Shown: positions 49,826-62,934, counted from the stretch's first letter. The stretch is DNA of 64,000 nt from Tubulanus polymorphus (GCF_964204645.1 NC_134025.1:30100001-30164000); one strand, 5' to 3'. Translations and numbers: made by a program. Notes: generated by a model not told the origin, from the letters alone.

Positions 49826-52800
49826 GACAACAAAAACAATCGATAATAAATGATTTTCTTAAACATGCCGAGACCGGATGTAATTTCTTTTTCTCGAAAC
49901 GTTGTTGACAATTTCTAATAGAATCTCGTGAAGAAAGACAGAACGATATTCACCTCATTGGTATCGATGCCGTGGTTTATCGACCACATCGTCTGGAAGA
50001 ACTCCTGCATTCTTTGCTTTAATGGCTTCGGAATGTGATGCGTCCGCGTAAAATCCTTGAGATCACGGGTTTTCGATTGATATGTCGCACGTCTTGCATA
50101 CATTCGCTGTATTATCGCGGTCACATTACCGAACACAACAGCATGCATAAGAGCTATAAAACAACCAGTTCTCGTTAACCACGTATAATAAACAGTCGCA
50201 CAAATTACATCTGTTCTATTCCTCTAAACGCGTTATTTACTGAATAATACTCAGACGTTTAGGCCGAATTAAATGACGGAATCAGGATATCACAAACATC
50301 ATCACATCGATTTACAGCACTCTTCTAGATTCACACGGAGATAATTTGGGTCAGGATGAAATGACCCGGACCAGACCCCGGCCATATTTGGCTGGAGCGC
50401 ATTCAATCGTTATCAAAATGCCATCAAAATGATGCTGTGGCAAGTGAGGTAATTGATTCCAGATCCAGTTGACATTCACACAAAATAATTTGACCGCACT
50501 TCAATTTGGCATGGGCCCGATGATATTGCTCGGGCCCATCTGGCATCAGCGCGACTGGTTGGCCCCGGATTAAAGAGCTTGTGCGATTGTGGCCTATATT
50601 TTGGGTTCTACTTCTGACCAATGAAGAAACTGGTCAAAGCCTTATTAATGTAAACGAGATTTGAGGTGAAATCTTACAACTAGACCTAGCTCCACAGTCA
50701 TCGGATTCAACTCATACTTAAACTTGGTTCATCTCCAATGATTCAAGTCACATTTTAAATCAAAACTGATTCAAGTCATATTTTGAATGAATACTGTGGA
50801 ACTGCAGCCATTGTAAGGAACATAGAGCAGTCTTATGAATTAAGATCATTTGGGGATTTGGCTTCATAAACCGATTCTCAATATTTCATGATTTACCTCC
50901 GACTAACATTGCACAGACGGAGAAGATCTTCTCGACGTTGGTGTTCGCGGAAACATTACCGAAGCCGACACTGGTTAAACTACTGCATGTAAAATACAGC
51001 GCTGTGAGGTAGCAGCTTTCTATTGAAGGATGATGTGTTTTATTCATATGTATGTGCAGTTTCTCGGCAAGGTCATAGAGCCAGCCTTAAATTATATAAT
51101 ATATATATATATATATATATACAAAATCAATTATCATGAAATATCAATATTCATTTAATGACAGTGGATTATTTGTAGCTGCGAATTGTCAGGGTACAAT
51201 TTCGCGATACCAGAATTATTCTTAGTTACTATAGTGACAAACCATCTCAGCTCCGTGAATTCAACTGTGATCTTATCATCAAATAATTGTTTTAACAAAA
51301 TGCTTTGATTTTGTGGAATGATAATTTCAGAGACAAATATAGAATCGGGTTTCAAATTGATGCGAATAACATTAGTAGAATCAGTGAATTATCATTCACC
51401 CAGAAATCAGGTGTCATTTTCTTGAGTATGAAATACTGATGCTTTGGTGGTTAATATCAATAACTAGTGATTAAACAGAAGACAGAATGAATTACATACA
51501 AATTGTCAATTTGTGTCACTTCTAAACTTTGAAAATTGTATAGAACTGTAAATAATATTCAGCATCTGCCGCATCGTTATCTACAAACGTTTCCAGAAAG
51601 TTTATATATTTATGATATTAATGATTTTGAATACAAAGAGGAGGATTTGTGGTGAGAATCCCGCGTCAAGGTCAATAATATTAGTACAATGAACAGAAAA
51701 TTGCCTGTCATCAAATTATATCCGAATAACAAGAATTTATCACCCAATTCATTATAACTAGGACCGCGCTTCTAATGATACCGGCAATGATGGTGCTCAT
51801 GAATCAAAATGATAAATTGAACAAGTTTTCAGCATGATTAAGCCCAGTGCCTCCTGCGAGATTAGAACCAACGGATCAAAATGACCAACACGACCGATTT
51901 ATCCGTAATAACTCGGTTCCTGTGATAATACAAGTTGTTTATCGTCGATCATAGGTGTATTTATCACATTATAAACATCATACAATCATGTTTTTCGACG
52001 CTTTTCTGATATAAACCTGCTTCCAATTACACGGGTTAAGATTTGATTGCTCGGGTTGAAACAGATTTGGAAATGAACTGATTTTAACTCAGGAGTCAAA
52101 CTCAACTGAGATTGGAACCAACCCATAACTGAGATTTACTTAATCATAGCATGTTTACACAATCACTGGTTAGGCTATTTCCAATTTATCCAGTACTGGG
52201 AACCATGGACATAGTTTCAACGTCCATGCTGAACCGGACAAAATCGATGCTGAGCATTCACTGTTTTCACACATTACACTATTATTGTAGCTTTGAAATA
52301 TGAGAGAAACCTGATGCGCTTGATTGGAAAATAAGACCAGGATATATCAATAAGTAGTTTGAATACAAGCAACTTTTTGAGATATGTTAAAATATCTTCA
52401 AGTCGCTGCGACTCACCTGCCTGCCAAGATTCTGTATTTTTATTCAACTCTTCCAGTCCAATGACGTACCACAAACAAGCAAGCCAATGGGCAATCAATG
52501 CAAATGTTGACATGAGTAAAGCTAATACGACGGCGCTGTACTGCGAATATCTCTCTATCTTCTGGAGTAATCGAGCTAATCTTAATAATCTAGCTAACTT
52601 CAAAAGATGGATTTTCTTCGCAGGTCCCTGAAAGCGTACAAGAAATATTATTATTTGCTTTCGATTGAAAACGCGGATCAAATCGGATAGAATTGAATTG
52701 ATGGCAGCAGATGAAATGCGAAGATATTTGATCGGTGAGATCAGCACCTCGGTTCTACAGTTCTCCCTTAAGATTCAATTCACGCGCTCTTTTAATTTCA

Positions 52801-55800
52801 GAGTCAAACTGTTGAACTGGATCCTGAACACCAAGATAAAATTAAGCTAATTAGGGATGATTCGTATAAGTTGAAAGAAATTGTTATTCTGCAAGCAAAT
52901 TTCAACGACAAAATTGTAAATGAGAATTAATTTTTCAAATTTTCTAAATTTTATAACGATATGAAAGAAATATTTTAAACATATCAAAATGTATAATTCA
53001 AAACAAAATTCAATCAATGAAAATTTTGAAAAAGGGGCCCAATGAGTAATAAAAATAAATCCTGGGCTGTTGCAAATGGATTGATATGAGAATATATGTG
53101 AATATATCAAAGGTTCTTATTCCTTCTATTTAGAAACATCAATGATTGGATAAACCATGAAAACCACTTCACCAAACACTGAATTTTGAAAGATATACTA
53201 TTATTCAAATTAGATAATGATTTCTCTTATCTAATTTACACAATGCCATATTTGGATGCAGCAACGTATCGTACAGATACATTATGTAACTATATATTGA
53301 TATTATAATGATTGACCAACACATACACCTTAGGTTGACATGGTTGACTAAACCATAGTTGTGATTGGTCAGAGCCGTCAGCTAGCTTCACATGCCACGT
53401 CTAGGGTTACCATGGGAGACTAACCCTATATTTTGATTGGTTTAGAGCTGGTCACATGGTGTAAACAATCAGACCAAACCTAGGGTTACTGTGTTTATTA
53501 ACCAGACAAAAGCTAGGGTAACCACATTTACAGGCCAGACTAAAGGTTGTCCAGGATGCGTAACTGAACTTGTGATTGGTTAAGAGCTGGTCACCATGTA
53601 TCGGAACATATGAATGATGGAATAACCTGAGATCCCAAACCAGAGAGGTTTAAACTATACCCAAACAGCACCCAGCTTCTCAAAAGTGTTGAATATAATT
53701 GAAATCAACATCTCTCAATAGTTCACTTCATTACCTTAAGAAGTTTGAATCTTTTGAGAAGCTGGTTCGGAAACAATGAGTCTTTAACGCTATATATGCC
53801 CACCGATAGCCTTTTAGATAAATGAAGTTTTGTTTGACTCAAACTGATGAAACTAGAGTTGCATTTGAATGAAGTAAACCAGAGAAAAATTGAACCAGAA
53901 ATCAGAGAAAGCCTTCTTAAACATACTTCATGCCATTGAAGAGGTTTAAACCGTAAAATATTTGCGGCCGATGATAATTAATAAAATATTTCATAGAAAA
54001 CGCATTCGAAAATAACATCCACAAACAAGAAAAAACTGCAGTAATAGATATTATTACTAGGATAAGATTCAACAAGAGCCTGAAGGCTGTAAAATATATA
54101 AAACAGTCACCTGGTCCTGTAAATCAGAAAAAAAAAGATAATCAAAATTCAGTGAATATAATAAGATTTCTTTCAACAATTTCATGCTTGTATAAATCTC
54201 ATCAAAGAATTGTTTTAAATTTCTATCTCAGGGGAAGGTGTTAGATATAGAAAAATACGGCATTTTTGCATGTTTGATTGAATTACATGTTTATATGAAA
54301 CGTGATAGGGTTGTACACCTGTGCAAGATTCAAATATCGAAAGATATTCAATACGCTTGAAGCTCCTTTGAACTAGAAATATACTGCTAAAGAAGCAGCC
54401 CATAAGAGAATGAAACTGTCTTATTAATCTATGTATACAATGTTGTATTCTATTACTACTTATAGCTTAGGAAATTGATAGCTGTTACACGTATAAAGTT
54501 AGCGTGAAAGCAAAACGTATCACAGAAAAATTGTTCCATTCTGCTATTAATATATCACTAATATTAGCAACTATTAAATTAGTTGTTATATATACATTAG
54601 TTCCGTATAACCTTGATAATTCATTCTCTCCCTCTTTCTCTCTCTCTCTAGCTTTCTTTCTCATGCCATACTGATCTCTCCCGCTTCACTCTTCTCTCTT
54701 CCTCCTCTTTCTCTCACGCCACATTTTATATTGTATTATGTCTGTGTCGAGGTAAATGAAGTTATTTTTCTATCATATTTCAGAAGATTAAGTCACCGTA
54801 GTTATGTGCGAATGTTTTGTTTAGTATTCATGCTCGATGCTAAACGGCACTCATTTCATTTCCAATAACAAGCCTGAACTACCGTCTACTTACCATATCA
54901 CCGATTTGGAATGCATATAAGAGATCAAAGGGTACAGCTGCCAGTAGATCTAGAAGGAACCAGCCTTTTATATAGTTAATCGCTATCATTTTAGCGTCGT
55001 AAACTACTTGACCACTTTTACTCACATAGGTAGTTCTAAAGTTAAACACGATATCTAAAACAAAAGAAAAAATGAATATACAATTACTAATACGTTTATC
55101 GCAGGCCTGGTATGCAGAATTGCTTTAAAGCACGCACGCAAAATGGGTTTGAATACTTTGATTTTAATCCTTTGATGCATTGAGTAAGTAGAAGGGATAT
55201 CAAACTGCAAGGGTAGTCAACCAAGCTCTTAAGGAGCATATCATTAATGAGATATGATGGTCAACATAGTAGAATGCTTGATAATCCTTCAACAAGAGAA
55301 TTTAAGGGGTAAATTTTTCGAATCAGTTATTCATCCTAAGCCCTGCGTACGGATTCGTGTAATTATCTTAAAAGAACATTCTCGTGGCTTAGTTTCTGTA
55401 TAGGGAAACTTGAGTAGAATATTGTGAATATTTCATAGGTTAGAAAATCCACATCATTCCCTTCGGTGATTTTAGACAGCATTGCTCATAAGTAGCACTA
55501 TGTCAGAAGTACTCCGATCAAGTTAGAAACAGTCGTCTTATTTCAGCTGAACCCAGAATCCGACACGTCTATTCATTCACATTTAAATAACATATCAAAT
55601 GTCAAGTATCATGAACTGGAATAAGCGTTACACTTGACCAAGATTTCTCCGCATAGCGGGGAATGAAGCAAAAAAATATCGCTTACCAATAATGAACAAG
55701 ACCTCAACAGTGATATCAGGCACGAGCAGTTCCTTTTTGTCGTTTTGCAGGAAGGCCGCGTTATACGGTACAACAACGGCGATGTAAAATGTACACAACA

Positions 55801-58800
55801 GAATCAACCAATCCCAACCGATTTTAAATATCCCGTAATGTAACAAAATAAACTTGGACTTCTGGTTACGCGCGTCTTGTACTTTATATTCCGGTAAGGC
55901 ATTTTTCCCTGATAGATTCTGGATCTGTAAAACAGTATAAAATACACAGAGATTTATTAAAGCGATCAGATTTTGACGATGAATTTTTAAAAGAATCCTC
56001 CTCAACATTCCGAGCACGTCTCTCATCAGGAACCTCGCGGATGAACAACCATTTCAAATGAGTTTCCCTCACAAAGATTTCAATGGATATCAGATTTTTG
56101 CTAATCGTCTCGATGCCCAGGGATGAGAACAACCTTTTTCAAATGAGTTTTCATCGCAAAGATTTCAATAGATATCGGATTGTTTTTACCTAAGTCGTCA
56201 TTTCTGTTTTATGTGCTGCGTTATTGATTCGTAACATATTTACGACGTGAAACCGCATGAAAAATCTGTGACGTCATTTAAAAAACTTATCAAATTACAG
56301 TTTTATTTATGCCTTAAGAAATATTATCATACATAGAAAGATAACATTGCGCAGTAGATATCTATTGGATTCATGTTTTCAGTTGGAGGCCAGGACCCAG
56401 TTCCACAGTTGTGAGTTAAGATTTGACTCCGAGTTAACTCATTGAAAATGAACTAATTTCAACTCAGAGTTAACTCTAACTCACAACTGTCGAACTGGAT
56501 CCTGACTGTTAATCATTACATACTGTGAGTTTAGGGCTGAATCCAGCCTCAGTTCCTAAATACTACTCAGTGCAGTATACATCACCATAGGAGGTGTGCG
56601 GGAGGGGGGGTCCTCACTCAAGAAAATTTAGGAATTTCACCACCTCTAGATGCAACTGAGAGACTTGATATTTAATTTTCTACATTTTCCAAATAAGGTT
56701 ATTCTATGATATATGCTGGTATTTGAGCTTCTGTTATCCATGAGTAACAGAGGTAGGATCTATCCAACCCTTCAGTTTCATCACAATGCTTTCACTAGAA
56801 ATATGTAGATTGTCACTTGCAAATGATGCTAAATATACATGTGTCAGAAAATTGCATTCTGGCTTCAATCTAGTTCGTGGATAACTAGATCTCTGTCAAT
56901 TTCCGCACGTAAAATTTGTTTTCATGTTGATCAAACATTCAACAAGATAAATTTACTGTAAAACAATACAAATATAGCAACGACGAAAAGCATTTTAAAA
57001 TGATTACGTCAATAGCTGATGGCAGTCAACTGTCTCAGATTCACCAATTACAGTTTGCGAGGTTTGAAATTCAAATAACCGACGAAAGAGCCAACGGATA
57101 TATTCAAGATCTGAAAGGCATGATTTCTCAAGGACATTGAGAACACGCGAGGGATAAATGAGTTACATTACTGTCTTCACATTTTAGAGAATGATCTTTT
57201 TAGAGGAAGATTTAACGTTTAGAGTAACTCATATTTCATCAAACCGCATCTTTTCATTGCCAGTTTTGAGTATCGTCAGAAAGGTCACATGGCAAACAAT
57301 GGTGGAGGAGGACATGTCACCAACGCAATTCATAATATTGGTTTTGTGATTAAAATCATGATGATTCATCAGTTAGGTCCCGAGTGACTGTAATGAGTGG
57401 GTGCATCAATCGGTCATAGTTCATCTCTAATATTCATCAACTATTATTAGCAGTAATCACTACAGCACTATAGCGCATAGATCGACTATATAACTGTAAC
57501 ACGTTAACTACTACCTAAAAATAGTGAAAACATGTTTAAAAAAGAGTTAATGACATAATAAATAATGGATGGTTTTGCAATCTCAAGGTCATCAGTGTCA
57601 ATTCATCACATACACATGAAAACATCACAAAATCACAATACGTTGCTTATGACAACTGTTTCATTTACGATGACTTCAACAATTATGAATAATCTTGATC
57701 AGCTTTATGAAACTGGACCAATGTGGTCAGAACAGATTATCATATCATGTATCTTCCATCTGTGGCTTCAATTTATTTCAAAAGCTGCGTTCAGGTTTAG
57801 TTTTTCAATCAGCTGCTCTTACTGGTCGAGCTAGACTCAATACTATATGAGAAAGGCTTTCACGGCTTTCACTCGCACAGAGAGAAATTATCCATTTAAA
57901 AAGTTAGAATTATCCTGGATTAGTCTTTTTAGTCAGGCTCAACTTGTTCATTCTAAAATGGAACAGACCAATGGCTTTTTGATCACTCGGTCTGTTCTAA
58001 ATTGGAACGGACAAAGTCTAGAACATTCTAAACACGGCTGAAGATATATCTGATGAAGACGTGAAGAATGAATGGTGATTTTTTAAAGAATGCAGAGAAC
58101 ATTGAACACATCCGAGTATCGAGCGCTGCTACATACGCCAAACTCATCAGCATTTAAATCACAGCCAATCTATTCTGACTCGATACTAAGAAAGTCTAGT
58201 ATCTGTCGGATTATACCGGATGCTATATTACAGTTTGCGCATTAAAAGCGGATTTATTTCCAAGGCCGGAATTTATTGGAAAATGAATAATACATTGTGA
58301 GAAAAAGTTTAAAGTTTTCAGCGAGTGGCGTTGAAGCGATCGCTGCTCGGCTCCGTGCGTTGAGGCTGTCGCCGCTCAGCTCCGTGCTGACAGGTAGAAA
58401 ATACTGAGCATAAAATATCGACATAAGAGGATTGTTAAAACTCCATCGTAGTTAGGTAAAATTCAAACATCGTCGACTTCTGATATTAATCGCTTTAAGC
58501 TTTGAAGATAATTTCAATAATAAACGCTTCCAAGAATTCAGTAAAAACAGGAGATTTAATGACGGAGGTCTGTGTCATTAGTTTAGTCAGTCAGGTGCCT
58601 TAACTTACAGTTAAGGTACAGTTTGAGATCAGTCTAAGCTCATTTTGGTTCTACAACTGATCTAACAATCTAAGACCAGTTTCGGCTCATTTTGGTTCTA
58701 CAACGACGTAAGACTAATCTTAACATTCAAGAGCACTTTCAAACTGAGCCATGATTGCAACTCAACATTTGGCTCTTCACATTATTTTGAACTGCGATGT

Positions 58801-60917
58801 TTAACATCATGAAACTGCGTACAGAATTCTATTGCACTACAGTTACTGTAAAGGGCTTAGTTTGAGTTTAGATTAAAGCGTTGTTTTTACATGATTAGTA
58901 TTGATTTCTATTAACACAGAACAGTGGTTCCGATCTAACCTGGCCCCGGCGCCGATGGCGTTTAAAACGCTCTCACACATTAAAGACTCTCAATTTATTC
59001 TATGCACGACATCTCGAATTGGTGAGATCAGAATCAACTCAACCGTTATCAGTTTCTACGGCGTTCTATCAACAGATTGAGAGAGGTTTAAAAAATTCAA
59101 TCTAAATTTCGTACATGTTTTTGTTCGTTCTATTTATGTCGGTTCTGTAGATTACACACGCTGAAATGAATCCTTTGAACTTCAGTCTAACAAATATATT
59201 CTACAGACTAGTTAGACGTATATTAAATTAGATTAACTAAAAACAAAAAACTTAAGCAAGTAGCAATGACATACAAAAAACTTAAGCAAGTAGCAATGAC
59301 ATCTATTGATATTTGTCTCAAGCTTAAGTTTGTGAATTTCGAAGCCCAGTTTCCCAAAATAAAGTTATGTTTACTTCACAACAATTCAATATGTGATTAC
59401 ATGATTAAAACTATGGCAGACCTGCCTGAAACCTGTCAGTATCAGAACCTGCCTAAAACCTGTCAGTATCAGAACCTGCCTGAAACAAGTCAGTATCAGA
59501 ACCTGCCTGAAACCTGTCAGTATCAGAACCTGCCTGAAACCTGTCAGTATCAGAACCTGCCTGAAACCTGTCAGTATCTGAACCTGCCTGAAACCTGTCA
59601 GTATCTGAACCTGCCTGAAACCTGTCAGTATCGGAATCAGGGAAAATTATATACATTTTCAGATATTTTTGCGAGTAGTCAAACTTTTAAAGAAACTAGT
59701 TTCAAATATGTAGTCGTAGTCAAAGATATCCATTCATTTTCAATGACATTAGAAATGGCAGAATCATTTTCAGGACTTCTACACAGCATCAACGCCGTTT
59801 TATAATTTACCTTATTCAACTGCAGTTTACTCTTAGATTTGCTGTCGAATTGTCCAGATAAATGATAAAGAACAGCCCGGCTTCGTCTTCTGCCGGAATG
59901 ATATTTGAAATCGCCGTTTGGAGTCGACAGATCTTTATATTCCTCACCATCCGAGTCATATTTAATATCAGCTGCAAAATATCGACAATATTTCAGTATC
60001 ATAATCACAACTAAAATCAGAGACATCCATGAAAAATCTTCTTCATTTCTCATCATGTATTTAATATTTCTCGGTACAAATATATCATTAAAACTGATAC
60101 AAAAATACTAGAGTTCTATATGAAGGGGTATATGTTAACCATATATGAAAAACGATTGTTCTCATTGTTCTTTTATGGATGTTTAACAATATGAATTTTG
60201 TACCGAGATTAAGTTGAGACATATCTATGACTAGTTTTACATGTATTTTATATGCCTTTGAGTGCATCACTTCATTCAAGGATTCAAGTGTAAATGTATT
60301 GGGAAAATTCTACTTATAGATGGATGATTCATACACTTTAGTTAGTAACTCAATCATTGGAGTTAACTTTTTATAATAAGATAGGATTCAAACCGACGAA
60401 CTATGCAAGCCGTTGTGTTAGAAAAAACCAAACTAAAAATGCGGTGAGTTACTCAGTTTCAATATCTAATTCTATTCAAAGATCGATTAACCATTACTGG
60501 CTGTAATTTTTGAAAAAGTTAAACCAAAATCCTGGTTTACTTGAACCGCATTTAGAACTTAAGTCTAAATCTATAATAGGGAAAAATTATCTTTTTCTGA
60601 AGGTATTAGTGAAGTGATAGTTATCAGCGTGGTAAAACGTGTATACGCAGTTTGTATGCAACACGGCCCCTACAACTCATAACTCAATTCACGATATACA
60701 ACGAAATATCAGCGAAATAAATCTCTTTTTCTAATCGATCTGATCAGCGGGAATAACTTACACGAACTTGCCAGGGTCGTTTCAGAAAAATCAACGCGAT
60801 GAGGCATTAATTCCGAAGGGTCTTGCGTGATATCCTTATGCGATGCAAGAAACAGTACGACTTGTCCCTTTTCATTTTTTATCGGGACAATATCCAGTAG
60901 ACAGATGAACGGATTGC
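42592..60917 (-). CDS. KCNH8: ELK-family voltage-gated potassium channel, 5'-partial
   Basis: Twelve exons: 60917-60762, 59971-59811, 55924-55687, 55054-54894, 52627-52417, 51085-50897, 50153-49954, 49238-48989, 48573-48356, 44973-44783, 43764-43631 and 43316-42592. Every junction is GT-AG and all phases join, giving about 944 codons to TAA. In order: second half of the PAS domain ([19 protein letters not shown]), linker ([11 protein letters not shown]), S1 ([19 protein letters not shown]), S2-S3, S4 ([19 protein letters not shown]), S5, pore with filter SVGFGN, S6, C-linker ([20 protein letters not shown]), cyclic-nucleotide-binding homology domain ([11 protein letters not shown]), acidic stretch ([14 protein letters not shown]) and a long serine-rich tail with a coiled coil ([19 protein letters not shown]). 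The plasma-membrane tetramer conducts voltage-gated K+ current. Sequence is closest to vertebrate KCNH8/ELK; invertebrates usually have one Elk gene. The first PAS exons lie beyond 64000. Confidence 0.96.
44463..44562. repeat. Family A foldback element
   Basis: Left end GGATCCAGTTCCGAGTTAGC and right end CTAACTCACAGCAGTGGAAT followed by TAGGTCC. The AAGTTAACTC and AGAGTTAGCTC arms pair. Confidence 0.65.
44578..44678. repeat. Family A foldback element, CCCAGTTTCACAAAA subfamily
   Basis: Left end GGCCCAGTTTCACAAAAAGG and right end ATTTTTGTGAAACTGGGTCC are near-perfect inverted repeats. Inner words AAATCGATTTAAT occur in both arms. It lies 15 bases from the preceding copy. Confidence 0.8.
45642..45870. 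repeat. Family B MITE-like element
   Basis: Left end AACCGCAATCACACCGAGA and right end CTCATGTAATTGCGATT are inverted ends. The inner stretch TGATGCTGTGGCAAGTGAGG is shared with the copy at 50327. Confidence 0.75.
47720..47812. repeat. Family A foldback element
   Basis: GGATCCAGTTCTACAGTTGT at left; CAACTGTGGAACTAGGCCC at right. The centre is GGAAATGAACTGATTTTAAC. Confidence 0.75.
49766..49825. repeat. (TA)n microsatellite
   Basis: About 29 TA units in the KCNH intron, 130 bases downstream (minus strand) of the C-linker exon donor. Confidence 0.95.
50327..50594. repeat. Family B MITE-like element
   Basis: Left end AGATTCACACGGAGATAATTT, internal TGATGCTGTGGCAAGTGAGG and TTTGGCATGGGCCCGA words, right end GTGCGATTGTGGCC. 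It sits in the KCNH intron before the C-linker exon. Confidence 0.7.
50690..50805. repeat. Family A foldback element (degenerate)
   Basis: TAGCTCCACAGTCATCGGATT at left and GAATACTGTGGAACTGCAGC at right. Inner GATTCAAGTCA words repeat. Confidence 0.5.
51095..51120. repeat. Short (TA)n microsatellite
   Basis: About 12 TA units, 10 bases upstream of the acceptor-side boundary region of the KCNH pore exon (exon upper end 51085). Confidence 0.9.
52019..52120. repeat. Family A foldback element (degenerate)
   Basis: CTTCCAATTACACGGGTTAAG at left; GATTTTAACTCAGGAGTCAA then ATTGGAACC at right. Confidence 0.5.
52747..52826. repeat. Family A foldback element (short)
   Basis: CGGTTCTACAGTTCTCCCTTA at left and AACTGTTGAACTGGATCCTG at right, in the KCNH intron before the S4 exon. 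Confidence 0.5.
53330..53600. repeat. Degenerate internal repeats
   Basis: TTGATTGGTTTAGAGCTGGTCAC and GTGATTGGTTAAGAGCTGGTCA-type blocks, and CTAGGGTTAC words, recur three to four times. A diverged tandem or mobile fragment; KCNH intron. Confidence 0.4.
53670..53767. repeat. Family A foldback element, CCCAGCTTCTCAAAAG variant
   Basis: CCAGCTTCTCAAAAG (53672-53686) and CTTTTGAGAAGCTGG (53752-53766) are perfect 15-bp terminal inverted repeats around about 65 bases. Confidence 0.75.
54625..54720 (+). repeat. Pyrimidine-rich (TCTC)n tract
   Basis: About 95 bases of CT-rich sequence including an uninterrupted (TC)n run near 54639-54648; KCNH intron, near the S2-S3 exon donor. Confidence 0.75.
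56025..56182. repeat. Imperfect tandem duplication, about 95 bp
   Basis: Two copies share GATGA.AACAACC, TTTCAAATGAGTTT, CAAAGATTTCAATGGATATC and GGATT. The second begins near 56120. KCNH intron, just upstream of the S1 exon. Confidence 0.65.
56391..56504. repeat. Family A foldback element (best-preserved copy)
   Basis: Left CAGGACCCAGTTCCACAGTT and right AACTGTCGAACTGGATCCTG. Arms of about 45 bases pair nearly end to end around ATTGAAAATGAACTAATTTC. It has no ORF. Confidence 0.85.
57715..58035. repeat. Family C MITE-like repeat (longest copy)
   Basis: Left end AACTGGACCAATGTGGTCAG. The right end has GGTCTGTTCTAAATTGGAAC and a nested CATTCTAAAATGGAACAGACC palindromic partner. Internal CTGGTCGAGCTAGACT matches the family core. 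Confidence 0.6.
59243..59302. repeat. Perfect 30-bp tandem duplication
   Basis: Two identical 30-bp copies containing ACTTAAGCAAGTAGCAATGA, in the KCNH intron. Confidence 0.95.
59421..59636 (+). repeat. 27-bp minisatellite, eight units
   Basis: The unit contains CCTGCCTGAAACCTGTCAGT, with few substitutions. It lies 175 bases past the donor of the KCNH linker exon (59811). The 179-codon plus ORF and 67-codon minus ORF across it are artefacts of a nine-codon period. Confidence 0.95.
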
Positions 60918-61504
60918 CTGTAAGATAAAACAACAACAATGAGGTCAATATAGAATCAGTGGTCGCAGCACGATAGTGAGTCAGTTGTATATAGCACCAT
61001 CAAATTTTATTCATTGACACGATAAAAAACAACCATGCAGCCATTAACCTGTCTAAATCGATCAATGTATGACCAACACTAGAATTTGACGGCGATCTAT
61101 TGATCCAATCTTCTCTATCGCCCGTAAGACTATTTTTTCTCTCGTCGGGAGAATATTGCGTTGTGGAAACTCGATGAAAATCACAAAGCTTACGAGAGAT
61201 CGGTGTTAGAAAAATATACGCAAAACAGCTACGAAAATAGTTCATGTTTACAAGGAAAGCATCGAATCTCTTTGTTGTTTGATGAATTTCTCGTTTTTTG
61301 GTTTTTCTATTCGATATAATCTGATAAATGATGTATTCTGATTAACGAAGCTATTAACAACGCAGTCTCACAGATTAATCCTCCAGAACAACATCCTGAA
61401 TAGTGATATTAGACAATTCGTGCCCAAATAAATTGCCTAAGTTACGTACACTCTTCTTGTTGATATTATCTTCGGTCATTTGTATAGAATATTAAAAAGT
61501 CGCG

Positions 61505-61755
61505 TTCACAACTAGTTAAATTGGTCTGTTCCATTTCAGAACAGACCATGACGGATCAAGGACCATTTCTCTGTGTATGATTAGAAACATTTCTTCAGTT
61601 GCCAGTCAATCACAGTGTTGAGTCTAGCTGGACCAGTGATAATGGCTGATTTAACGCACAGCTTTGATTTGGTCCATTCTGAATTGGTCAATTTCTAGTG
61701 CAGGTATAAATTAGAATGGACTGTTTATGCGGTGGTGAACGCGGCTGATCATTAC
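61505..61755. repeat. Family C MITE-like repeat
   Basis: Left AAATTGGTCTGTTCCATTTC with GAACAGACC; core AGTCTAGCTGGACCAGTGAT; right TTAGAATGGACTGTT. Internally also CAGTTGCCAGTCAATCACAG. Confidence 0.65.
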
Positions 61756-62934
61756 AGCCATTTTAAAGTCCTCTCTTATCGGTGCTCTTTCGCTGAGCAG
61801 ATTTATTTTGCCCAGGAATCTCTGTATGTTCAGCCCGTATCTAATGATTATTTGTTCACAAATGAGGCAGTCTAGTAATCACGTAGTTCTAATGACTGTC
61901 ATCTCGCCGGGTATAAATAGCGGAGAACATTTTTATAAGGTGAGTGCGTGATTAATGAAGAATGAAAATTTGTGAAGCTTCTGTCATGTCGACGCACGGT
62001 AAACGAATGTTTATAAGGGAACATACCGTTAAACTTTTTTATAGAATGGATTTCCGATAAAACAGATCCGAGATTGTTGCAAGCGCAGAAGCATGAACTA
62101 GAACATTTTATCACATAAAATATTCACTTCTTTTACACATCTTTTTGTGCCACATCTTTGTGCGAGCGCAAAACTAAAGAATGTTCTACGTCTGAAATTG
62201 CATGTCTGAGATTCTTCATTTCGTGCACAAAATAAAACAACGTTCAATGTCTGAAATTGAAAGCATTGAATTGAATGTCTTATATTGAATATGCATGAAA
62301 CGTATGTAAGATTCTCCGAGTCGATGCTTCTATACATGAAAAAAAAAACAAAACACAACACAACACTCGCTCGGCGAAAGAGACCCTCACGATGCGAAAA
62401 GTGGCTGCAAATATCGATGAAACCAAACATATACCCCACGAAATATAGCGGAATCGAGTGTTTTTATCGGTAAGAGCAGCCTGTAATTTGCCTCAACAAC
62501 AGACACAGGCAAACCATGTCCTCTCTATCATCAATATACCGATATGTTCTCGCCAGATAAGATGCAAACCGAACTACAAACTATTTGTGCGCGTTTCTGT
62601 ATGTATTAGAACAGGACAACGAAATCATCGTACGATTCATCATCATTACTCAGATCATTTACTTTTTCATAATTTACAGCTTCGGTTTCATGGCTCGACA
62701 TATGTTCATCCACAACACGCAGACTCAATGTAGAGCAATCATTTATAAATTATCAAACCACTAATGATCCATCTATTGTTTTTACGAATAGTGAACAGCG
62801 TAGCTTTTCCATTTCTGGAAGCATCAAAACATTTCTAGATGATTTACCCGATAGTTCAAGTATCACAAGGACAACATGACTAACTCAGAGGATGTCACAC
62901 CCTTAACTACAGTTTAACATGTCTACTACTTATC

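Noticed and set aside
59266-59805. 179-codon plus ORF with NLPETCQYQ repeats
   Set aside because: Created by the 27-bp minisatellite in a KCNH intron; no start or splice context.
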